DNA from: Lachnospiraceae bacterium
GTDB lineage: Bacteria > Bacillota > Clostridia > Lachnospirales > Lachnospiraceae
NCBI GenBank assembly: GCA_017553035.1
Contig: JAFZNE010000092.1
Span: 52,460 to 116,459, forward strand
Length of the DNA stretch: 64,000 nucleotides
Direction: 5' to 3'
Shown here: positions 36,771 to 43,699 of the stretch, piece after piece
Layout of the letters: the number at the start of each line of letters is the position of its first letter
Position numbering within the stretch: position 1 is the first letter of the stretch
The notes under the pieces: generated by a model
Database searches by the model: none
What the model saw: only the letters and a program-made list of their open reading frames with translations
What the model was told of the DNA's origin: nothing
Program-made: the position numbers and the translations under genes

Positions 36771-36870
36771 AATAACCTCCAAAGTTATATATCAATCCGC
36801 GCTTCCATGCATGTTTCCCGAGAAAGAAATGAATATTTCCTCATCGCAAGATCATCAGTTCCGTCTGTGA

Positions 36871-37857
36871 TCATCTGCGGCTGGTGAGCTGTTCGACATA
36901 TTTGCCCGTACCGATGGCTACTGCGGTCATCGGATCCTCGGCTGTCGCCGTCACGATACCCGTTTTCTCCTCGATCAGTGAATCAAGTCCGTAAAGCAGA
37001 CATCCGCCTCCGGTGAGGACAATTCCTCTGTCCGCGATATCCGCAGCCAGTTCGGGAGGTGTCTTCTCGAGAACGCTGTGGATCGCTTCGGTGATCTGTG
37101 ATGTTGTCTGCTTCAGAGCTTCCTCTGTCTCTTCGGATGAAACCGAAATAGTCTTGGGAAGACCGCTTACAAGGTTACGTCCGCGTACATCCATCGAAAT
37201 GCTCTCAGGTCTGCGGTACGCCGATCCGATACGGATCTTGATATCCTCCGCGGTTCTTTCACCGATAAGAAGACTGTGCTTCTGACGCATATAACGAACA
37301 AGTGCTTCGTCGAAATCATCGCCGGCGATCTTGATCGACGTCGATACAACCGTGCCTCCGAGTGAGATAACGGCTATATCGGTCGTTCCGCCGCCTATAT
37401 CGACGATCATGTTGCCGCATGGTCTTGTAATATCAATACCGGCACCGATAGCAGCGGCAATAGGTTCCTCAATGATGGCAACCTCTTTTGCGCCTGCCTG
37501 ATATGTTGCGTCTTCAACCGCCTTCTTCTCAACTTCGGTAACACCGCTGGGTACGCATACGCTGACTACCCTTCTTCCGAAACGCTGCTTTCCTACAGCC
37601 TTCTGGATGAAGTATTTCAGCATCTTCTCAGTAACGGTATAATCCGAAATAACGCCCTGACGCAGAGGTCTTACGGCTACAATATTACCCGGAGTACGGC
37701 CGAGCATAAGTCTTGCCTCTTCGCCAATAGCTTTGATCTTGTTGGTCTCACGGTCAAATGCAACAACGGAGGGTTCCTTCAAAACCACTCCTTTGCCTTT
37801 GATATATACAAGAACGCTCGCAGTTCCCAGATCAATTCCGATATCGCTTCCCATCAT
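36871..37857 (-). CDS. mbl: MreB-family rod-shape protein (Mbl type)
   Basis: This 328-residue actin-like protein has the phosphate-binding DLGTASVLVY segment near residues 8-17, MIVDIGGGTTDIAV near 150 and the adenosine segment GIVLTGGGCLLYGL near 285. It polymerises along the membrane and guides elongation-phase peptidoglycan synthesis. The order mbl-flgF-flgG matches Bacillus mbl-flhO-flhP, which supports calling it Mbl rather than MreB. Transcription may continue into the flagellar genes. Confidence 0.9.
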   Translation of the reverse strand: MMGSDIGIDLGTASVLVYIKGKGVVLKEPSVVAFDRETNKIKAIGEEARLMLGRTPGNIVAVRPLRQGVISDYTVTEKMLKYFIQKAVGKQRFGRRVVSVCVPSGVTEVEKKAVEDATYQAGAKEVAIIEEPIAAAIGAGIDITRPCGNMIVDIGGGTTDIAVISLGGTVVSTSIKIAGDDFDEALVRYMRQKHSLLIGERTAEDIKIRIGSAYRRPESISMDVRGRNLVSGLPKTISVSSEETEEALKQTTSQITEAIHSVLEKTPPELAADIADRGIVLTGGGCLLYGLDSLIEEKTGIVTATAEDPMTAVAIGTGKYVEQLTSRR

Positions 37858-37941
37858 TTTACTTATTTCTCCTTCTTACATGTATATAAAACTGTCACAA
37901 CCGTCAAAAGTAATATTTTTTCACAAGCTTTGACAACTACT

Positions 37942-37969
37942 ATTATATACAAAATTTTCCAAAATACAA
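37942..37969 (-). promoter_or_regulatory. Possible promoter of the mbl-flagellar run
   Basis: On the minus strand TTGTAT (complement of 37964-37969) is followed after 16 bases by TATAAT (complement of 37942-37947), about 85 bases before mbl. A second candidate with TTGACG lies nearer the gene but has a poorer -10 box. Confidence 0.4.
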
Positions 37970-37994
37970 AGGAAATTTATCGGAAATTGAAAAA

Positions 37995-38026
37995 AAACTG
38001 TCCGCATAAGTAATATCGGACAGTTT
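37995..38026 (-). terminator. Terminator of the ABC transporter operon
   Basis: Perfect 10-base arms AAACTGTCCG and CGGACAGTTT enclose a 12-base loop. On the minus strand a long T-run follows. It lies 55 bases after the ABC ATPase stop. Confidence 0.92.
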
Positions 38027-38080
38027 TTATGTTTTCATAACCTTTTTTACCTCAACCGGCCCAAATAATCTCACGCCCTC

Positions 38081-38683
38081 TCACGCGATATTTATCACCC
38101 GGTCGGCAATCTTCAGTGTTTCCTCGGTGTGCCCGGTGATCAGCACGGGCATCTTCAGATCTTTTATCAGTTTCGAAAGTGCCGCGATCCTGCCGGGATC
38201 GACTCCGGTAAATGGTTCGTCCAGCAGCACCAGATCCTTATCCTGTGCATATGCCAGGCATCTTGCCAGTGCAAGTCTTCGTTTCATGCCTCCGGACATC
38301 TTTTCTGGAACGGTGTCGGTATCTTCTTTAAGTCCGACGAGCTCAAGCCATGCATGAGCATCACAACCGGGCACGGCAACCGTAAGCTGCTTTCTGGCCC
38401 CGAGTCCGGGCAGAAGCCTGTCCTCCTGGAACAGGTACGCGATCCTGTCCGGTGTCAGTTCCGATCCGTCTTTCCCCGTCAGCACGGAAGAATGCCCTGT
38501 TTCTGTGCTGCCCGGACGTTCCGGCCTTTCCAGTCCCGCGATCAATCTGAGAAGTGTGGTTTTTCCGCAGCCCGAAGGACCGGATAACGCAGTGATCCCG
38601 TCATCCGGTATTTCCAAGCTGAAATTATCGAATATCTTCTTGTTTTCGTATGAAAATGAAAGCTTCTCGATCCTCATTTGCAA
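38081..38683 (-). CDS. NMT1/SsuB-type ABC transporter ATPase
   Basis: This 200-residue ATPase has Walker A SGPSGCGKTT near residues 35-44, a signature motif as MSGGMKRRLALAR, Walker B LVLLDEPFTG and the H-loop as ITGHTEET. It is slightly short for the family, with a compact C-terminus. It energises the permease encoded 10 bases upstream and pairs with the NMT1-like binding protein. Substrates of this class include aliphatic sulfonates, taurine, nitrate and thiamine precursors; the one here is unknown. Confidence 0.9.
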   Translation of the reverse strand: MQMRIEKLSFSYENKKIFDNFSLEIPDDGITALSGPSGCGKTTLLRLIAGLERPERPGSTETGHSSVLTGKDGSELTPDRIAYLFQEDRLLPGLGARKQLTVAVPGCDAHAWLELVGLKEDTDTVPEKMSGGMKRRLALARCLAYAQDKDLVLLDEPFTGVDPGRIAALSKLIKDLKMPVLITGHTEETLKIADRVINIA

Positions 38684-38693
38684 CCTCTTATGA

Positions 38694-39461
38694 TCATGCC
38701 GCCTTTTTAGCGGACTGCCCGGCTATAAGCCTTTTTACCAGTTTTTCGAATATCATCGAAAGTATGATTACAACCACGGTCCAGGCAAACAGCTCCGGTG
38801 TTTCCAGATAGAGTTTCGAATTATATATCTGCGTACCGATCGCAAATCGCGGCGCGCACAGCACCTCAGCCGCAACGCCGGATTTCCATGCGAGTCCGAG
38901 CGCATTGCTTATTCCCGACAGCAGATAAGGCTTGACCGAAGGGATATAAACATATCTCCAGGTCTTAAACCTGCCGAACGAATACGAATGCGCCATTTCA
39001 AGCAGCAGCGGATCGGTATTCGTAATTCCGGCGCTCACGTTTTCCCATATTATCGGGATCACGACAAGGCATGATACTACCGCCGGTACTCTTGTTTTTG
39101 CGACCCACAGCAGGATCAGGATGATAAAACTCGCGACCGGAGTCGCCCTGACAAGTCTGATCGCAGGCGAAAAAACGGCATCCGCTATTTCCGACAATTT
39201 GGTCAGGATCGCCAGCAGACAGCCCAATATCGTTCCCGTGACCGTTCCGATAATGATCCTCAGGAGCGTCATTCCCGCTGTCTTCCAGAACAAAGCCGTC
39301 GAAGCCAGTCTGCCCAAACTGACCAGCACATCGGCAGGTCTCGGTATCAGCAGTACTTTGTTTACGGCTATCGAAGCCAGCTGCCAGATCAGGATCCATA
39401 CTCCTATCGGAAGCAGCACCTTAAAGGGCTGCCGGAGTTTATGTTTGCTTTTTTTCATCAT
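38694..39461 (-). CDS. ABC transporter permease (NMT1/SsuC type)
   Basis: This 255-residue inner-membrane protein has about six hydrophobic helices and the EAA-like loop before the last helices (VKPYLLSGISNALGLAWKSGVAAE), which docks with the ATPase. It matches the SsuC/TauC/ThiX-like permease group. It lies between the binding protein gene (35 bases upstream) and the ATPase gene (10 bases downstream) in the same transcript. Confidence 0.9.
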   Translation of the reverse strand: MMKKSKHKLRQPFKVLLPIGVWILIWQLASIAVNKVLLIPRPADVLVSLGRLASTALFWKTAGMTLLRIIIGTVTGTILGCLLAILTKLSEIADAVFSPAIRLVRATPVASFIILILLWVAKTRVPAVVSCLVVIPIIWENVSAGITNTDPLLLEMAHSYSFGRFKTWRYVYIPSVKPYLLSGISNALGLAWKSGVAAEVLCAPRFAIGTQIYNSKLYLETPELFAWTVVVIILSMIFEKLVKRLIAGQSAKKAA

Positions 39462-39496
39462 ACTCTCGAAATTAAACCCGTAGAAAACAATTTGCT

Positions 39497-40648
39497 TTAG
39501 TAGTAAAAATCATCTCCCGGCATCGCTCCGCCGATCGATTTAGGATTTGCATTAAACAATACCGTGTAATAAGGCTCTATTGTCTTGCGTACATCTGCCC
39601 CGGTCACGCAGCAGAGATTGCATTCGGGAATTGCCTTCTTGGCAACGGGAGCTTTGGCAACGATCGCATAATTCTCGCAAAGAGTACCAGCGGTATCGAT
39701 GTCCGAAAGAACAAAATCGATCGAATCCTTATATTCTGCAAGGAAGGTTTCAACTACACCGGGATGCTCCTCGGCAAATGCCTTTCTTACGATCACGCAG
39801 CCCATTGTAAGTGCTCCTTCGGCACCGGTCTTTTCCCATTCTGCGGTCAGATCGAGTGCGGTTCTCACCTCGGCGTTCTGGATCTTGACACTTGTAACTG
39901 CGGGAACGGGAAGCATACACAGTTTGTACTCACCCGAAGCCATGCCGGCCGTAATAGCCGCAGGATCCATGAATTCAAGCACAACATCGGCATCGCTTCC
40001 GTCATCACTGTAGGTAAGACCGTTCTTCTCGAGCAGATATTTGATGACATATTCGGGATTCGCGCCCTGTCCGGCACAATAGATCGTCTTCCCCTTCAGG
40101 TCTGTGATGCTGTTTATCTCATTGCCGTTCTCAAGTATATAGAGCACACCGTAAGTGTTAAGTGCAATGATCTGCACTGCGCCCGAAGTCTTGTTATACA
40201 GGTTTGAGCCTACATTTGTCGCAACAGCGGCAATATCAAGGCTTCCGTTCGAAATGCCGGCAACGATCTCATCATTGGCTGCAGCTACGGTAAAGTTATA
40301 CTTGTTAAGTGTCTTACCGTTATCATTTGCATCCATAAGCCCTACAGCGCCGATACCCGTAGGTCCGGAAAGAACTCCGATATTAACGTCATATCCGGTT
40401 AATGTAGGTGCGGAAGTAACCGTATTGTCGGTATCTGTCCCGTCCGAAGTGCTTGTGTTATCTGCATTATCGGTGTTGTCGGTGGTATCAGCCGTTGCTT
40501 CCGTAGGCTTCGGAGCCTCCGTTGTGACTGTTATATTGTCGTTCTGAGTCTGTGTTGTTGTATTATCTGTTTTGTCATTGCCCTTTGAACAAGCTGTCAT
40601 TCCCAGGACAAGAACTATCGTCAGGATTATTGCTGTTATCTTTTTCAT
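39497..40648 (-). CDS. NMT1-like substrate-binding lipoprotein
   Basis: This 383-residue lipoprotein has a signal peptide ending in the lipobox GMTAC (Cys20). A Thr/Asn/Asp-rich linker of about 60 residues follows, then a two-lobe periplasmic-binding fold (IGVLSGPTGIGAVGLM and TDLKGKTIYCAGQGANPEYV). It resembles SsuA/ThiY/NMT1-type proteins that capture small sulfonates, pyrimidines or similar compounds. Several cysteines in CNLCC near residue 355 are unusual and might bind metal or form a disulfide. It is preceded by the TM1266-type regulator in one operon. Confidence 0.9.
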   Translation of the reverse strand: MKKITAIILTIVLVLGMTACSKGNDKTDNTTTQTQNDNITVTTEAPKPTEATADTTDNTDNADNTSTSDGTDTDNTVTSAPTLTGYDVNIGVLSGPTGIGAVGLMDANDNGKTLNKYNFTVAAANDEIVAGISNGSLDIAAVATNVGSNLYNKTSGAVQIIALNTYGVLYILENGNEINSITDLKGKTIYCAGQGANPEYVIKYLLEKNGLTYSDDGSDADVVLEFMDPAAITAGMASGEYKLCMLPVPAVTSVKIQNAEVRTALDLTAEWEKTGAEGALTMGCVIVRKAFAEEHPGVVETFLAEYKDSIDFVLSDIDTAGTLCENYAIVAKAPVAKKAIPECNLCCVTGADVRKTIEPYYTVLFNANPKSIGGAMPGDDFYY

Positions 40649-40698
40649 TTTGTTTTCCTCTCTTCCATATTGATCTTTTTTGCTTATTTCCTGTTTCC

Positions 40699-40971
40699 TT
40701 ATTTTCCGTTTTCTTCACATTCGGTAATGATGTTGGAATATGCCGTTTTCGATGACACTCCGTTCAGGTGTCCGATACTGCCCGACAGTGCGCTTATCAC
40801 ATCCTGTGGTGCGTCAAGCGCGACACTTATCAGACTGATCTTCTTCTCTCTGTATGGTACTCCCATCCGTCCGATGATGTATTTTGAAGCATCATGCAGA
40901 AGTCTGTTCACTGTCTCTACCGCATCCGGGTTCTCAATGATTATCGAGATCACTGCCAGTCTTGAACTCAT
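40699..40971 (-). CDS. TM1266-type ACT/ferredoxin-like regulator
   Basis: This 90-residue protein has the short beta-alpha-beta fold of the TM1266 (iron-only hydrogenase system putative regulator) family: an initial RLAVISIIIENPDAVETVNRLLHD, then RMGVPYREKKISLISVALDAP, then a Gly/Leu helix with GSIGHLNGVSSKTA. Such proteins often sit near FeFe-hydrogenase maturation genes or transporters. Here it is the first gene of an ABC transporter operon behind a structured leader. AGGAGG lies 6 bases before the ATG. Confidence 0.8.
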   Translation of the reverse strand: MSSRLAVISIIIENPDAVETVNRLLHDASKYIIGRMGVPYREKKISLISVALDAPQDVISALSGSIGHLNGVSSKTAYSNIITECEENGK

Positions 40972-41020
40972 TTATTAACCTCCTTTCTGCGGTCATATCA
41001 TCCTTTTCGGAAACAAAAAA

Positions 41021-41039
41021 CCTCTCCCGGCAGGAGAGG
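41021..41039 (-). terminator. Leader terminator before the TM1266-type gene
   Basis: Perfect 7-base GC-rich arms (CCTCTCC and GGAGAGG) with a 5-base loop are followed on the minus strand by TTTTTTG. It lies inside the leader, 44 bases before the start codon, so it should block transcription unless antiterminated. Confidence 0.85.
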
Positions 41040-41184
41040 CATATTATCCCAAAGATACAAACTCGTAAATGTATCTGAAAATACGGATGACATAACCCGC
41101 TCTTTCTGCTCGGATTCAGAAATATTACTGATCCTTGCCGTCAGATCATGTTTAAAAACCATAAGGGCTTTCAAACGGAAAAAA

Positions 41185-41232
41185 CCGATGCCTTACACTC
41201 AGGACAACACATCCTTTGTGTTCAGACACCGG
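41185..41232 (-). terminator. Long hairpin with T6: terminator of the lipid cluster
   Basis: Arms AGACACCGG (41224-41232) and CCGATGCCT (41185-41193) form a 9-base stem with G-U pairs, continued by ACAC/GTGT and AGGA/TCCT with symmetric AA/GA internal loops. On the minus strand TTTTTT follows. It probably ends the 50258-41278 operon, but the promoter of the next operon lies just upstream of it, so it may also be the first stem of that leader. Confidence 0.65.
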
Positions 41233-41233
41233 T

Positions 41234-41262
41234 ATTATAGTAAATACTTTCGGATTTGTCAA
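41234..41262 (-). promoter_or_regulatory. Consensus sigma-A promoter of the TM1266/ABC operon
   Basis: The minus strand has perfect TTGACA (complement of 41257-41262) and perfect TATAAT (complement of 41234-41239) with a 17-base spacer. It is the strongest promoter seen in the window and lies only 16 bases past the stop of the upstream gene. Confidence 0.9.
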
Positions 41263-41277
41263 ATATCAGGTTTAATC

Positions 41278-41742
41278 TTAATACCAGTAACGATAGTATC
41301 TGCCGAGACTTCCGAGCTGTGATGCCGCCGTAAGGCAGATGATCGTGTAGATCGATGATAAGACTATTCCGATAATTCCGGTAACGGTTCCGGCAACAAA
41401 GAATCCTTTACATCTGGGAAGGCGTGCCTTATGCTTTCCGGCGAGTACCAACGCCACGATACCAAGCACTATGCAGGGGATCGAAGTGAAGAAAGGAACC
41501 CACCACATGGAAACCGAGCATATTCCGAGTATCATACAGGTGATCGCAGGTCCGGGTTTCTGATTCGAAGGTGCTCTGTACTGCGGATTCTGCTGATATC
41601 CCTGATTCGGTACGCCGTTATACTGCTGGTTGGTATACTGGCTGTTGTAATTCTGGTTGTAGCTGCTCTGATTGTAACTGCTCTGAGCATTCTGATTGTT
41701 CTGGTTGTTCTGATAACTGTTCTGATACTGATTGTCGCTCAT
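41278..41742 (-). CDS. Small Asn/Gln-rich membrane protein, DUF4190-like
   Basis: This 154-residue protein starts with about 65 residues very rich in Asn, Gln, Tyr and Ser, probably a disordered cytosolic tail. Two hydrophobic helices follow (SMWWVPFFTSIPCIVLGIVALVLAG and FFVAGTVTGIIGIVLSSIYTIICL), a pattern seen in DUF4190-type proteins. The start at 41742 overlaps the stop of the acyltransferase gene by ATGA, and AGGAGG lies 6 bases upstream. It is the last gene of the lipid cluster; the role is unknown. Confidence 0.7.
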   Translation of the reverse strand: MSDNQYQNSYQNNQNNQNAQSSYNQSSYNQNYNSQYTNQQYNGVPNQGYQQNPQYRAPSNQKPGPAITCMILGICSVSMWWVPFFTSIPCIVLGIVALVLAGKHKARLPRCKGFFVAGTVTGIIGIVLSSIYTIICLTAASQLGSLGRYYRYWY

Positions 41743-42332
41743 ACACATCCTCCTGTTTTTTTGTCGGAAAGCATTATTATCTTTTTCCGAAGTTTTTGAT
41801 TTATTATTTCAATTTCCTTAGCGTCCGCCAGACCGTTTATCCCTATTTTCATGGGTTTCCCAAATGTTATCGCGGTTCCTCCCCTGAAGAAAGGGGCGGT
41901 ACGGATATACACCGGTACGATCGGAAGTCCCGACGTCAACGCCAGCATTACTGCTCCGCTTTTAAAACTGCCAACACTGCTTTTTATCATTCCCTCCGGG
42001 AAAAAACTTATCAGCTCATAATTTTTTATATTTCTGACTATTTCATTCAGCGTCTCCATGTCGCCCGAAGGAGAAAGTCTCGGGCGGCATCCCATCTGTT
42101 TAAGTTCCCATTGGTGCAGTCTGTTGCAATTAAAGAGCTTTTTGGTCGTCAGCATGTAGATCCGCTTGAACGGAAATGCCACATTAATCAGGACCGGATC
42201 CATAGCCGCGCCATGATTGACGGCAAGAATGCAGGGAGTCTTGGGAACATTCTTCTTTCCTCTGATCCTCGGCCTGAAAAATAAGGCCAGGGGGATCACC
42301 GCCGTCAGTTTAAATAACCATACAAACAGCAT
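41739..42332 (-). CDS. PlsC-type acyltransferase
   Basis: This 197-residue protein has an N-terminal hydrophobic segment and the glycerolipid acyltransferase motifs: HxxxxD as NHGAAMD near residues 39-45, FFPEGM near 109-114 and VPVYI near 139. It should transfer an acyl group to a lysolipid or related acceptor at the inner face of the membrane. It is short compared with housekeeping PlsC (about 240). It follows the transporter gene by 2 bases and overlaps the next gene, as part of the 41278-50258 operon. Confidence 0.88.
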   Translation of the reverse strand: MLFVWLFKLTAVIPLALFFRPRIRGKKNVPKTPCILAVNHGAAMDPVLINVAFPFKRIYMLTTKKLFNCNRLHQWELKQMGCRPRLSPSGDMETLNEIVRNIKNYELISFFPEGMIKSSVGSFKSGAVMLALTSGLPIVPVYIRTAPFFRGGTAITFGKPMKIGINGLADAKEIEIINQKLRKKIIMLSDKKTGGCV

Positions 42333-42334
42333 TT

Positions 42335-43699
42335 TTAATCATCCTTCTCGGCAATACCGTCGTGCGGCATCCTGAACGAACAGACAAAAGCAAGGATCAT
42401 CATAATGCCTGCAAGTACAGGTACCAGGAAGAACTGTCCTCCCTCCTTTCCGAACACTTTAACAGGTGTCGCCACAAGGTTCATGTAGATCAGATTGACC
42501 GCGATCGCGCTTGCGAGCTGGGTAATAAGACCCTGAACGGCAAAATACATTGCGGAGTGGTCGAGATTCTTTTCCCTGATCTCGCGTGCCGCTATCTGTG
42601 ACGGATAGTAATAGGTTGATGAGAAGAATACGCCTACCGCATAGCTTCCGATCGTTGATGCGGTAATTCCGATAAGGAAGCAGATCATCTGGCTTCCCCA
42701 GAGATTCTTCCATGCTGCCGCAAAGGTAAACATAGCCAGGGCAAAAGCAAGGACTGCAGTCTGAAGTGCGAATCTCTCACCTTTTTTCTTCTTGATATGG
42801 TTAAACAGAAGAAGCATCAACGGTACCGGTGCAAATGCAGCGGAATTCATGACTGTTACCTGCCAGCCTTTTATTCCCATCAGACTGTCCGGGATCGTGG
42901 TTCCGATACCGGTCAGGAACAACATCAGACCCATATGCATAACCAGCAGAACGATCAGCCAGGACACGAAATTCTTATTTTTGAAAGAAAGTCTGATACT
43001 CTCGGTAATGGGGATCTCACGGCCTGCTTTTTCTTCGCTGTCGTCCTCTTTTATCAATGCTACGGCGATCAGCATGGTCAGCATCAGCGGAGCCAGTTTA
43101 AGCAGTGCCGATGAAACCGCGCCCGTATCCTTGCCGCCGAGAAGCGAAAGCAGCAGCGAAGGGAACAGCGCATATGCGAAACAATACTGAACGGTGTCAA
43201 AGAAAGCTTTGAAATGAGAAAGCCTCATTCCTGCCTTTGCATCCTCGACGATGGTTGCAAATGAACCGTAATATGATACCAGGCACAAAGTATAGCTGCA
43301 ATAGAAGATTATCAGCAGGATCGCTTCGATGATCGTCGTTGCGACCGGTCCGGCCGACGAGAAGATCGTAGGCATCCAAAGCAGGATAAAGGAGATGGTC
43401 ATGGGGATCCATCCGATCAGGATACCCAGCCTTCTGCGGCCAAACTTCGTATGCATCCTGTCATTGATATATGCCAGGGGTACATCGATAAAGGCATCAA
43501 TAATCTTTGCCACAAAGAACAGAACACTGCAAAGACCCGCCGAAACAATGATCGTTCCGGTAAATGTCTTTGCCGGTGAAATGTCCTCCGGCGCCAGTAA
43601 CGCATCATTCAGATATCCCGTTACGAGCGTCATCATCAGATTGGGGCCTAAGCCCGCCATGGAAAACAAAAACAGTTTCCACCCTTTCAGTTTTTTCAT
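42335..43699 (-). CDS. MFS/GPH-family membrane transporter
   Basis: This 454-residue protein has about twelve hydrophobic helices. The cytoplasmic loop DRMHTKFGRRRLGILIGW matches the loop 2-3 signature of the GPH (glycoside-pentoside-hexuronide) branch of MFS transporters. The position between an acyltransferase gene and an acyl-carrier fusion, rather than near sugar genes, suggests a lipid, lysolipid or lipid head-group substrate, as with LplT beside Aas in Enterobacteria. This is inference. Its ATG overlaps the preceding stop by ATGA. Confidence 0.85.
   Translation of the reverse strand: MKKLKGWKLFLFSMAGLGPNLMMTLVTGYLNDALLAPEDISPAKTFTGTIIVSAGLCSVLFFVAKIIDAFIDVPLAYINDRMHTKFGRRRLGILIGWIPMTISFILLWMPTIFSSAGPVATTIIEAILLIIFYCSYTLCLVSYYGSFATIVEDAKAGMRLSHFKAFFDTVQYCFAYALFPSLLLSLLGGKDTGAVSSALLKLAPLMLTMLIAVALIKEDDSEEKAGREIPITESIRLSFKNKNFVSWLIVLLVMHMGLMLFLTGIGTTIPDSLMGIKGWQVTVMNSAAFAPVPLMLLLFNHIKKKKGERFALQTAVLAFALAMFTFAAAWKNLWGSQMICFLIGITASTIGSYAVGVFFSSTYYYPSQIAAREIREKNLDHSAMYFAVQGLITQLASAIAVNLIYMNLVATPVKVFGKEGGQFFLVPVLAGIMMILAFVCSFRMPHDGIAEKDD

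Larger units (their letters stand above)
41015..41232 (-). promoter_or_regulatory. Structured leader of the TM1266/ABC operon, possible riboswitch
   Basis: A consensus promoter (41234-41262) starts a transcript whose first ~215 bases contain several stems and then a strong intrinsic terminator (41021-41039, followed by T6), 44 bases before the first gene. Stems visible are a long hairpin at 41185-41232, a GATC hairpin and AGATACA/TGTATCT just before the terminator, which could act as a competing antiterminator. This is the layout of a transcription-attenuating riboswitch. I do not recognise a known class (no TPP box, T-box sequence or SAM motif). Part of it may instead be terminator DNA of the upstream operon. 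Confidence 0.5.

Noticed and set aside
38081-40971. FeFe-hydrogenase maturation locus, suggested by the TM1266-type gene
   Set aside because: No hydE, hydF, hydG or hydrogenase gene is present in the window; only the regulator-like protein and a transporter are seen.
41015-41232. TPP riboswitch in the leader of the ABC operon
   Set aside because: The conserved CTGAGA and ACCTGATCTGGATAATGCCAGC-like elements are absent; only a vague GATAAT stretch is seen.
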